A stretch of DNA of 64,000 nucleotides from Flavobacterium frigidarium DSM 17623 (GTDB lineage Bacteria; Bacteroidota; Bacteroidia; Flavobacteriales; Flavobacteriaceae): NCBI RefSeq assembly GCF_000425505.1, contig NZ_AUDO01000008.1:124001-188000 (forward strand), in the 5' to 3' direction. The notes under the pieces are model-generated. The model made no database searches. It saw only the letters and a list, made by a program, of their open reading frames with translations, and had not been told where the DNA came from. The position numbers and the translations under genes are program-made. Each line of letters begins with the position of its first letter. The stretch's first letter is position 1. This document shows, in pieces, positions 17,130 to 25,333 of the stretch.

Positions 17130-18758
17130 TTATTCTCCTAAGAATGGATATCTGTAATCTGTTGGAGTTACAAAAGTTTCTTTGATTGTTCTAGGAGAAG
17201 CCCAACGCAACAAGTTCAATGGAGAACCTGCTTTGTCGTTTGTTCCTGAAGCTCTTGCTCCACCAAATGGTTGTTGTCCTACAACAGCACCTGTTGGTTT
17301 GTCGTTAATGTAGAAGTTACCGGCAGCGTTTTGTAATTTTATTGTTGCTACTTCAATTGCATAACGATCTGTGCTGAAAACAGCTCCTGTTAATGCATAT
17401 TCTGAAGTTGAATCAACTAATTCAAGTGTTTCTTCCCATTTTGCATCTTCGTATACGTAGATGGTCATTACAGGTCCGAATAATTCCGTCTCCATTGTAG
17501 AGTAATGTGGGTTTGTAGTAACAATTACTGTAGGCTCAATAAAGTACCCTACTGATTTGTCGTAGTTTCCACCAACAATGATTTCGGCGTCAGTATCTTT
17601 TTTAGCTTGATCAATAAAACTAGCTAATTTGTCAAATGAACCTTCGTGAATTACAGCAGTAATAAAATTGCTAAAGTCTTCTGGAGAACCCATTTTCATT
17701 GATTTTACATCAGTGATAATTTGTTCTTTAACAGCTGGCCACATACTTTGTGGTACGTAAGCCCTAGAAGCTGCTGAACATTTTTGACCTTGAAATTCAA
17801 AAGCACCACGCACAATTCCAGTAGAAACTTGTTTTGGGTTAGCGCTAGAGTGAGCGATGATAAAATCTTTTCCTCCAGTTTCTCCTACGATTCTCGGGTA
17901 TGTTTTATAGTGGTGAATGTTTGTTCCTATTTTTGCCCAAATGTCTTTAAATACATGAGTAGAACCTGTAAAGTGCAATCCAGCAAAGTCACGGCTCGCT
18001 AATACGGTATCCGTTACCATTAAAGCATCTCCAAAAACCACATTGATTACTCCATCAGGAACTCCAGCTTCTTTAAATACTTCGATAATAATTTGAGCAG
18101 AGAATACTTGGCTATCACTTGGTTTCCATACGACAACGTTACCCATCATAGCAGCACTTGCTGGAAGATTAGCAGCAATTGCTGTAAAGTTAAATGGTGT
18201 AATCGCATATACAAATCCTTCAAGAGGGCGGTACTCTAAGCGATTCCACATATCAGATGTCGAAGAAGGTTGGTCACCATAAATTTGAGTCATGAACTCT
18301 ACGTTAAAACGTAAAAAGTCAATTAGCTCACATGAAGCATCAATTTCTGCTTGGTGAATATTTTTAGATTGTGCAATCATTGTTGCAGCATTGATTCTTG
18401 CTCTGTAAGGTCCTGCTATTAATTCAGCTGCTTTCAAGAAGATAGCTGCACGTTGTTCCCATGCCATGTTTGCCCATGCATCTCTAGATTCTAATGCATT
18501 TGCGATAGCTTTCTCAACATGTGATTTTTCAGCAAGGTGATAGGTACCTACGACATGCTTGTGATCGTGAGGAGCTGTCATGTTTTTTGTGTTTCCAGTT
18601 CTAATTTCTTCGCTACCAATATATAATGGCACGTCAATTTTAGCATTCCACATTTTAGTGTAAGCTGCTTGCACAGCTGCTCTTTCAGGTGAATTTGGCG
18701 CGTACCCTTTTACTGGTTCATTTACCGCTTTTGGTACGTTAAAAAATCCTTTTAGCAT
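17130..18758 (-). CDS. pruA: L-glutamate gamma-semialdehyde dehydrogenase (1-pyrroline-5-carboxylate dehydrogenase)
   Basis: PruA oxidises glutamate gamma-semialdehyde to glutamate with NAD+, the second step of proline catabolism. This 542-residue protein is the monofunctional form also found in mitochondria and Bacteroidota, not the PutA fusion. Key residues seen are N190 in 'AITPFNFTA', E293 in 'VGETGGKDF' and the catalytic C327 in 'FEFQGQKCSAASR'. 'FGGARASGTNDKAG' lies near the C-terminus. A proline dehydrogenase gene is not in the window. The gene appears monocistronic with about 170 bp of AT-rich leader. Confidence 0.95.
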   Translation of the reverse strand: MLKGFFNVPKAVNEPVKGYAPNSPERAAVQAAYTKMWNAKIDVPLYIGSEEIRTGNTKNMTAPHDHKHVVGTYHLAEKSHVEKAIANALESRDAWANMAWEQRAAIFLKAAELIAGPYRARINAATMIAQSKNIHQAEIDASCELIDFLRFNVEFMTQIYGDQPSSTSDMWNRLEYRPLEGFVYAITPFNFTAIAANLPASAAMMGNVVVWKPSDSQVFSAQIIIEVFKEAGVPDGVINVVFGDALMVTDTVLASRDFAGLHFTGSTHVFKDIWAKIGTNIHHYKTYPRIVGETGGKDFIIAHSSANPKQVSTGIVRGAFEFQGQKCSAASRAYVPQSMWPAVKEQIITDVKSMKMGSPEDFSNFITAVIHEGSFDKLASFIDQAKKDTDAEIIVGGNYDKSVGYFIEPTVIVTTNPHYSTMETELFGPVMTIYVYEDAKWEETLELVDSTSEYALTGAVFSTDRYAIEVATIKLQNAAGNFYINDKPTGAVVGQQPFGGARASGTNDKAGSPLNLLRWASPRTIKETFVTPTDYRYPFLGE

Positions 18759-18930
18759 GATATTTTGATTTGTTCATCTGCAAAAAAAGCAGACAAGATT
18801 AGACATTCGTATTAGTAATAATTTTAGCAGGAATTTGCGAAAAAATTATTGCATAACAAAAGTACGAAGGATAATTCAAAAAAGTGATAAATACCACTTA
18901 AGAAAGTGAAAAATGTTAAATTAAAAGGTA

Positions 18931-19317
18931 TTAATTCAAAGCAAATGGAGCCGACAATTTAAAGCTGGGTATTAAAACCTTAAATGTTTTTGCAGTGGTG
19001 AAATTGATCATATTAAAATAACCTTTCATTGCTCCATAAGGAGAAGCAAGTAAGCAACCAGAACTGTAGGTGTGTAATTCTCCTGGTTTTAAGACAGGTT
19101 TTTTTCCAATAACTCCGTCGCCGTCTACTGTTTCAATATCGTTCAACGCATCGTGAATTTCCCAATGACGTGAGGTAAGTTGTACCGAATCTTTACTGTG
19201 GTTCTCAATTGTAACCTCATAACTAAAAGCAAAGTGAACCTTGTAGTTCTTAAAGTATGTACCTTCAAAACTAGTTAATACTGATATCTTTATGCCTCTT
19301 GTTATTTGAGAAACCAT
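18931..19317 (-). CDS. apaG: ApaG family protein
   Basis: This 128-residue single-domain protein matches ApaG, a fibronectin-III-like beta-sandwich. Diagnostic segments are 'FAFSYEVTIENHSKDSVQLTSRHWEI' (about 29-54), 'GDGVIGKKPVLKPGELHTYSSGC' (about 64-86) and 'PYGAMKGYFNMI' (about 92-103). ApaG mutants in enterobacteria affect cobalt resistance and magnesium efflux, but the molecular role is unsettled. It lies 80 bp downstream of the T9SS Plug gene on the same strand and may be co-transcribed with it. Confidence 0.93.
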   Translation of the reverse strand: MVSQITRGIKISVLTSFEGTYFKNYKVHFAFSYEVTIENHSKDSVQLTSRHWEIHDALNDIETVDGDGVIGKKPVLKPGELHTYSSGCLLASPYGAMKGYFNMINFTTAKTFKVLIPSFKLSAPFALN

Positions 19318-19396
19318 TTAAATTGTGCTGTTTGTGTGAGTTATGATAACAAAAATACAAAATTTAGTTACTGTATTATTGATTTTAACTAATATT

Positions 19397-20647
19397 TTAA
19401 TTGACGATATTTATAGAGTTTAGATCAGCTTTACCTATGACACGATCATATCGTCCGGTATTTTCTTTGTAATAAACTAGTACTGTATAGTTGTTTTCTG
19501 TTTGATAAAAGTTCCCATCGATGGCGTTTTCAAAATCAATAAATCCTTTTTTATCAGCTATTGTATATTCATAATTTGTGAATCCTTGCTTAATCAATAA
19601 CGCTTTTTCATACAATCCTTTCTTCTCATTATATTCCATTTTGTACTCTTCTGATAGGGCGTAGTTATTAAACATTCCAGTGATGTAAATATCTTTGTCT
19701 AATCTAAAAGATGGCGCTGAAAGTGTAAAGTAGACCCATGCATAATCTGCTTCTACGGTATTGTCGCTCCCATTAATGTTATTTACAAGAAAATTTCCAT
19801 TAACATCCTGTGTAAAGGAGTAGGGGAAACTAGCTCTAGCATTGTGTGTAAAAAGATGGCTACCATAGACGGCAGTATTTGCGTCAATTATAGCTACATT
19901 GTTTCCAGAGGCGCGTATGTCTTTATTTTCGAAAAATAAAAATTCATTACCTGCCCAGAACTGCGTTTCAGTGTCATATTTGTAAACTAAGTCGTTGCCT
20001 AAGGTGTATTGGGGAACAATATTTTTAATAGCAGTATCAAATTTTCCATTTTGCAGTAACATCACTTTTACATTTTTCAAAGGATTCTGGAAAGTAAGTT
20101 CGGTCGAATTTACAGAGAATTCAACGTTGTGTTTTAAGGGCAAATTAGCTGTGGTTCTTGCTCGTTTTATTTGCATTGGGATCTTTACTGCTTCTTCATA
20201 AAGAATAAATTTACGAGAAAAAATAGCCTCTTTAGCGTCATTAAGAATAGTGATGATATAATTGCCGCTTAATTTTAGACCTAACGTATTTTGATTAGGT
20301 AGGGATAAAGTGTAATGGGAATAAAGTTGTAATGTGTTAAACGAGTTGCTATAGGTTTGAATGCGTTGATTGTCAAAACCTTCTAGATATTCTGCTTTAG
20401 GTATTTGTGTTGGGTGCCAGTTGTAATCACAATGGATAATTTCGTAATAGTAATCAGCTTCATTACCAAAAAGATCGTCAAACTGAAGTTGGAAACCACT
20501 TCCCAATACAAATATAGGTACTGCATTAACATTGTTTTGTGTAAAAGATACTGTCTTGATATTTACTGGTGTGGTCAAAGTCTCATCTATTTGTGCGAAG
20601 CAAAATTGAACGAGACAAATCAATATAAAAGTGATACTTTTTTTCAT
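19397..20647 (-). CDS. Type IX secretion system Plug protein (DUF5103)
   Basis: This 416-residue exported protein (signal peptide MKKSITFILICLVQFCFAQ) matches DUF5103. In Flavobacterium johnsoniae the DUF5103 protein Plug closes the periplasmic mouth of the giant T9SS translocon SprA. Visible landmarks are 'YYYEIIHCDYNWHPTQIPKAEYLEGF' (about 66-91), 'YSHYTLSLPN' and a C-terminal beta-sandwich with 'ITGMFNNYALSEEYKMEYNEKKGLYEKALLIKQGFTNYEY'. No other T9SS gene is in the window. Its presence implies a T9SS and probably gliding or cell-surface export in this organism. Confidence 0.88.
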   Translation of the reverse strand: MKKSITFILICLVQFCFAQIDETLTTPVNIKTVSFTQNNVNAVPIFVLGSGFQLQFDDLFGNEADYYYEIIHCDYNWHPTQIPKAEYLEGFDNQRIQTYSNSFNTLQLYSHYTLSLPNQNTLGLKLSGNYIITILNDAKEAIFSRKFILYEEAVKIPMQIKRARTTANLPLKHNVEFSVNSTELTFQNPLKNVKVMLLQNGKFDTAIKNIVPQYTLGNDLVYKYDTETQFWAGNEFLFFENKDIRASGNNVAIIDANTAVYGSHLFTHNARASFPYSFTQDVNGNFLVNNINGSDNTVEADYAWVYFTLSAPSFRLDKDIYITGMFNNYALSEEYKMEYNEKKGLYEKALLIKQGFTNYEYTIADKKGFIDFENAIDGNFYQTENNYTVLVYYKENTGRYDRVIGKADLNSINIVN

Positions 20648-20792
20648 GTGATACGGTAGCTTTTAAAAGGCTAAATATACTAATTTATACTGTTTTTTAT
20701 TCGAATAAACCTCTTTCAGACTATTTATAGCAAATCTCAGGCCAATACTTTTTACTCAATAATTTTAGGTGACGGCATATTTTGTAAATAAC

Positions 20793-20828
20793 AAAGCCTC
20801 TAAAAAGTAATAACTTCTAGAGGCTTTA
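20793..20828 (-). terminator. Terminator of the methyltransferase gene
   Basis: AAAGCCTCTAAAAAGT pairs with ACTTCTAGAGGCTTT, with one G-U or mismatch. It lies 19 bp beyond the minus-strand stop at 20847. Confidence 0.8.
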
Positions 20829-20846
20829 TTTATTGTAATAGTTCTT

Positions 20847-21611
20847 TTATTTAAAGCAAACAGGAATAATTTCACCTTTGGCTAAGCAGTATTTTTCTAC
20901 TAATTCAGGAGCAATTTTATTGGTGTAATCTTCCTCAATAACTGTGAAACCAATGCTTCTAAGTTTGTCAAAATAATCACGACCATAAATACGAACGTGA
21001 TCGTACTGTCCGAAAATTTCAGCACGTTTTTTCTGGTCTGTTATGGTGTCATCTGCATAGGTAACTGCGCGATTTAAATCTTGCGGAATTTGTAATATAG
21101 CCATTCCGCCAGGTTTTAAAACTCGATATAATTCTTGCATCGCCTTAGTATCGTCTGGAATATGTTCTAGAACGTGGTTACACAAAATAATGTCGTATTG
21201 ATTATCTTCAAAAGGCAAGTCACAAATATCCGCTTTGACATCGGCAAGTGGTGAAAACAAATCGGTCGTGGTGTAATCAAGATTTTTTTGACTTCGAAAA
21301 AGCTTATAAAATGCTTGCTCTGGCGCAAAATGCAACACCTTTTTTGGTGCGCTAAAAAAATCTGTTTTGTCATTTAAATACAACCAAAGTAAACGGTGTC
21401 TCTCAAGCGAAAGCGTACTTGGTGATAATACGTTATTGCGTTGTGTCTCGTACCCGTAAGGCAACATCGACTTGAAGCTTTTACCATCAATAGGATCAGT
21501 AAATTTATCGCCCTTTAATGTAAAAGCAATCACGGGACGTGCCACATAACTCAAACGAATAAGTAGCGGACGAGGGATTGTATTAAGTATAAGTTTAAAC
21601 ACGGATTTCAT
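20847..21611 (-). CDS. Class I SAM-dependent methyltransferase
   Basis: Read from the ATG at 21611 (MKSVFKLILNTIPRP) this is 254 residues. The methyltransferase core has 'VLHFAPEQAFYKLFR' (motif I, unusually 'FAPE' rather than DxGxG), 'YTTTDLF', 'FDIILCNHVLEHIPDD'-type motif II/III, and 'YRVLKPGGMAILQIPQ'. The hydrophobic N-terminus resembles a membrane-associated helix. The substrate is unknown. The variant first motif is a feature of a group found beside map in flavobacteria, as far as I recall. The frame is open nine codons further, to 21638, but those residues look non-coding. It follows map by about 115 bp. Confidence 0.82.
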   Translation of the reverse strand: MKSVFKLILNTIPRPLLIRLSYVARPVIAFTLKGDKFTDPIDGKSFKSMLPYGYETQRNNVLSPSTLSLERHRLLWLYLNDKTDFFSAPKKVLHFAPEQAFYKLFRSQKNLDYTTTDLFSPLADVKADICDLPFEDNQYDIILCNHVLEHIPDDTKAMQELYRVLKPGGMAILQIPQDLNRAVTYADDTITDQKKRAEIFGQYDHVRIYGRDYFDKLRSIGFTVIEEDYTNKIAPELVEKYCLAKGEIIPVCFK

Positions 21612-21727
21612 TGGATTGTATTTTGATACGAATTTCACGAATTAGCACAAATTATATGCGTAGTATGAATTTCACTAATTTGAGTTTATAATAGAATTCG
21701 TTGAATAGAAAATCTCTCTACTAAATT

Positions 21728-22546
21728 CTAAAGAACCAAGGGAACTTTTCTGAATTCATCCTCTTCATTACTTACAATTCCTAGCGCTTGATATACATAA
21801 GCAAAAGTAGAAAGTAACTCAGGTTTTCCGTCGATTAATGCTACATCGTGTTCAAAGTGTGCGCTTGGTTTATTATCAGCGGTGGTAATAGTCCATCCGT
21901 CTTTATGTTGTTTGATGTTACGAGTTCCTTGATTAATCATAGGTTCGATTGCAACGACCATACCTTCTACAAAAAGTTTTCCACGACCGCGTTTTCCGTA
22001 ATTAGGCATTTCAGGATCTTCGTGCATTTTTTGCCCTAAACCGTGTCCTACTAATTCACGAACAACACCATAACCGTGTGATTCTGTATATTTTTGAATA
22101 GCATTACCTACATCTTCAACGCGATTTCCAGCTTTGAATTCACGGATACCTACATATAAAGACTCTTTAGTAACTTGTAATAATTTTTTAGTTTCAGGTG
22201 CCACTTCTCCTATCTCAAATGAGTAAGCGTGATCACCGTGATATCCGTTTTTGAACGCCCCGCAATCTACTGAAATCACATCACCGCTTTGTAACGGTGT
22301 ATTGTTTGGGATTCCGTGTACTACTTGAGAGTTCGGACTCATACATAATGAGTTTGGGAAACCATATAAACCTAAAAAGCTAGGCACCGCTCCATGGTCG
22401 CGAATGAATTCCTCTGCTAATTTATCTAAATGTAATGTAGTTACTCCTTCTTTTATTTCAGAAGCAATCATTCCTAATGTTTTGGATACAATTAAAGCAC
22501 TTTCACGCATTAATTCTATTTCTTCACGGGATTTTACTATAATCAT
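21728..22546 (-). CDS. map: Type I methionine aminopeptidase
   Basis: Map removes the initiator methionine from new proteins. All metal ligands of the pita-bread fold are present: D94 and D105 in 'SVDCGAFKNGYHGDHAYSF', H168 in 'VGHGLGQKMHEDP', E201 in 'AIEPMI' and E232 in 'HFEHDVALI'. H78 ('VVHGIP') is the usual active-site histidine. The length of 272 residues is slightly more than the E. coli enzyme because of a C-terminal tail of about 20 residues. A TAnnTTTG element lies 20 bp upstream. In Bacteroidota map is often in the ribosomal operon; here it is outside. Confidence 0.95.
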   Translation of the reverse strand: MIIVKSREEIELMRESALIVSKTLGMIASEIKEGVTTLHLDKLAEEFIRDHGAVPSFLGLYGFPNSLCMSPNSQVVHGIPNNTPLQSGDVISVDCGAFKNGYHGDHAYSFEIGEVAPETKKLLQVTKESLYVGIREFKAGNRVEDVGNAIQKYTESHGYGVVRELVGHGLGQKMHEDPEMPNYGKRGRGKLFVEGMVVAIEPMINQGTRNIKQHKDGWTITTADNKPSAHFEHDVALIDGKPELLSTFAYVYQALGIVSNEEDEFRKVPLVL

Positions 22547-22566
22547 ATTTTCTAATTTTCAGTTTG

Positions 22567-22574
22567 CAAAAGTA
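22567..22574 (-). promoter_or_regulatory. -7 promoter element for map
   Basis: Reads TACTTTTG on the minus strand, 20 bp upstream of the map start codon. Confidence 0.5.
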
Positions 22575-22589
22575 CGATTTTAAAATTAT

Positions 22590-23978
22590 CTAATTAGGAT
22601 TGGCTAGGATTTTAAAAAGACTTGCATTCGAAACAAAATAATTGTTCTCTAAATCAATAGCGGCTAGCTGCGCACTAATCAAACTATTCTCTCTACTATT
22701 GATTAAAAATAGCGAACTTTCACCAAAAGAAAACAAGCGCTCCTCTGACTGAAGCATGATTTTATAATCGCTAGCTAAGGTTTTAACAATTTCGTTTTGC
22801 TTAGACAAACTTTCAATTTCAAATTTTTGAGCACTAATTTTATTCGAAAGTTGGAACTGCTCTAAACTTAAAGCAAACTCGCTTTCTTGAATTTTGTATT
22901 GTGCTAGTTTTAAACTTCCGCGTTCTTTTCTTAGAAACAGTGGAAAGTAAAAATTTACGCTGAGCTTATAGTTTTCAAATTGGTAATCGTCAATATAACT
23001 CGGCTCTGAAATATAAGAATACCCTACATCTATTTTTGGTAGCAACATATTGGCTTTAAGTTTTTTATCGACCGTTAACATGTCAATTTTATTCCTTAGC
23101 GCATTAATCTTAGGGTGAGTGTCTATTGAAAAATCTACCTGAGTCAAGTCATTAGTACGCAAGGTTTCTTGAATAGTAAGGTCTAAATTTGTCTCAGGAA
23201 TCATTGCATCAGCAAGTTCAAAAGGAATTACATTGTCGAGCCATAAATAGGTCTCGAGTGATAATTGTGCTTTTCGCAGTTTTAATCGTGCATTTTCAAG
23301 ACTTAATTGTCGGTTTTTTAGACTAATTCCTGCTTCTATACTATCAATAGCGCGCTTATCGCCTTGTTTGATAAGTGATTTGATACCCTCAAAACGAATA
23401 ATTGCATTTTTGTTATAGGTCTCGTAAAGTTTCACTTCGTTGAATGTTTTTCTCCATGAAAAATAAGCCACTGAGGCATCATAAAGCACTTCAATTGCCT
23501 GTAGCTTTTGTTCTGCTTGTGACAACTGTAACTGAATTTTTGCTTTTCGTACATCTGCCATGCGTTGATTGATTAGCAAACCTTGAGCTAAAGGGACGGT
23601 AATCCCTAGAGCTGCTAATCCCTTATTTGGAACGGTATTTTCTGGATTTAAATAAATTCCGTCATTGTTTTCAAAACCTGCTTTTATTTCGATTCCGTAC
23701 CAGGTTGGTATTTTAAAGCTGCTATTAAGTATTGAATAATATTCTTTATCCTTAAACTGCTTTTCTTTAAAATCCACCTCGATTTTTGGATCAAATCCAC
23801 CTCTTGCTTGCATCAAGTTTGCTTGTGCCTTGTCGATTTCTAAATTGGCGCTTTTAACCAGTGGATGGTACTTCTCGACATAGCCTAAAAACTCATTGTA
23901 ACTGAATTCGTTTGTAGGAAGGTCTTGTCCATAAATGATGTTTCCAACAAGGAAAAAAAGTAGCAATAGTTTTTTCAT
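22590..23978 (-). CDS. TolC family outer membrane channel protein
   Basis: This 462-residue protein has a signal peptide (MKKLLLLFFLVGNIIYGQ) and two long helical repeats of the outer membrane efflux (OEP) family. The first includes 'LEIDKAQANLMQARGGFDPKIEVDF' and the second 'LKLAQYKIQESEFALSLEQFQLSNK'. It would form the trimeric exit duct of the export system encoded by the three genes upstream. Its start codon overlaps the HlyD stop by one base, so the two are translationally coupled. It is the last gene of the operon. Confidence 0.92.
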   Translation of the reverse strand: MKKLLLLFFLVGNIIYGQDLPTNEFSYNEFLGYVEKYHPLVKSANLEIDKAQANLMQARGGFDPKIEVDFKEKQFKDKEYYSILNSSFKIPTWYGIEIKAGFENNDGIYLNPENTVPNKGLAALGITVPLAQGLLINQRMADVRKAKIQLQLSQAEQKLQAIEVLYDASVAYFSWRKTFNEVKLYETYNKNAIIRFEGIKSLIKQGDKRAIDSIEAGISLKNRQLSLENARLKLRKAQLSLETYLWLDNVIPFELADAMIPETNLDLTIQETLRTNDLTQVDFSIDTHPKINALRNKIDMLTVDKKLKANMLLPKIDVGYSYISEPSYIDDYQFENYKLSVNFYFPLFLRKERGSLKLAQYKIQESEFALSLEQFQLSNKISAQKFEIESLSKQNEIVKTLASDYKIMLQSEERLFSFGESSLFLINSRENSLISAQLAAIDLENNYFVSNASLFKILANPN

Positions 23979-25327
23979 TATTTTTTCTCTTTAGTCGTTT
24001 TAACATCTGATTTATAGTAATTAGGTGGAAATCCATTTAGGATACGCCAAATTTCGAACCAAATTGGCACTGTATCTAATAGTGCGATTGTCTCTGCACC
24101 AGAACCTATGCTAATCTCTTTGGGCCATGGCTCAGCTTCTTTGTCTGGAGCTATCAACATACGGTACTTACCATTATCGCTAATGAAATTTTCTATAGCA
24201 ACGATTTTTCCACCAAAAGTTCCATAAGAAACATCAGGCCATCCCGAAAATACAATTGTAGGCCAACCATCAAACCAAACTCTAATTTTTTCACCACGAT
24301 GTACAAGGGGAAGATCTATTGGGTCGATATATGTTTCAACTGCAATATCAAAAACGGCAGGCATAATACTCACAATAGGAGTACCTTCTTTTACAGTTTG
24401 TCCTATTCCCGCCTGCAAAACTCTATTTACATAACCGCTTTGTGGTGCTTTAATATAGTACATACCGTTTCTTATGCTGTAGTTAGCATATTGATTCTCT
24501 AGTTTATTTACTTGAGCTTCGGTATCAAACTGGTTGCTTAAAGCAGTGTATTGATCACTTTGTGCTTTTGACATTTTCTCAGCATACTCCGCATTGATTC
24601 TATTAGTTTCTACTTTAGCATTGATGTATTCATTTTTGCTTGATAAAAATTTATTTTCTTGCGTGATGATTTTAGCTTCAACCTCCTGTAATTTCAATCT
24701 TTTTTCTTCGACGTCTGTCAGTGGTTTTAGGCCTTCTTTATTCAATTGCATGGCACGGTCAAATTGCGTGTTGGCAATTTTAAGTTGGGTTTTTACCGCT
24801 ACAAGATCCATACTGTCACTCTTTATTTTAAGCAGCGACTGTTTGATTTTATTTTGTGCCTGTTCAAATTTCAATCCTCGTTCTGATTCGATGGATTGTA
24901 TTTGATTTGACAATGTAGATACTTTAGATCCATAAGACTCCAAGGACATTTTCTTGGCTTGAACTTGTCTTTGAGTATTTTCGACCAAGTTGGGATCCAT
25001 ATAATCTTCTTTTATTTCGGAGATAAATAAGATAGTATCGCCCTTGTTTACAAAGTCTCCTTCTTGCACGTACCAGTTTTCTATTCGACCAGAAATAACA
25101 CTTTGAATTGATTGTGGTCTTTGATTGGGTTTTAAAGTTGTTACAGCTCCTGACCCAGATATGTTTTGTGTCCAGGGCAAGAATAAAATTAGCAATCCCA
25201 GGATGAAAAAGAAGACAATAATCTTGTTTAAAGTGCGGGAGTTAGATTTTAAGTTGAGGTTTCTAATGGTTTGGAATTTATCCCAATTTGAAACCCCCAT
25301 TTTATTGTTATCAGATATATTTAGCAT
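23978..25327 (-). CDS. HlyD family periplasmic adaptor protein
   Basis: This 449-residue membrane-fusion protein has one N-terminal membrane helix (about 35-54, 'IIVFFFILGLLILFLPW'). A lipoyl/barrel-sandwich half follows ('SVISGRIENWYVQEGDFVNKGDTIL', about 74-98), then a long coiled-coil hairpin (about 115-280) and the returning half with 'YYIKAPQSGYVNRVLQAGIGQTVKEGTPIVSIMP' (about 297-330). It links the inner-membrane ABC protein to the TolC-like channel. It lies 6 bp after the ABC gene and overlaps the TolC gene by one base. Confidence 0.92.
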   Translation of the reverse strand: MLNISDNNKMGVSNWDKFQTIRNLNLKSNSRTLNKIIVFFFILGLLILFLPWTQNISGSGAVTTLKPNQRPQSIQSVISGRIENWYVQEGDFVNKGDTILFISEIKEDYMDPNLVENTQRQVQAKKMSLESYGSKVSTLSNQIQSIESERGLKFEQAQNKIKQSLLKIKSDSMDLVAVKTQLKIANTQFDRAMQLNKEGLKPLTDVEEKRLKLQEVEAKIITQENKFLSSKNEYINAKVETNRINAEYAEKMSKAQSDQYTALSNQFDTEAQVNKLENQYANYSIRNGMYYIKAPQSGYVNRVLQAGIGQTVKEGTPIVSIMPAVFDIAVETYIDPIDLPLVHRGEKIRVWFDGWPTIVFSGWPDVSYGTFGGKIVAIENFISDNGKYRMLIAPDKEAEPWPKEISIGSGAETIALLDTVPIWFEIWRILNGFPPNYYKSDVKTTKEKK

Positions 25328-25333
25328 CGTTTA

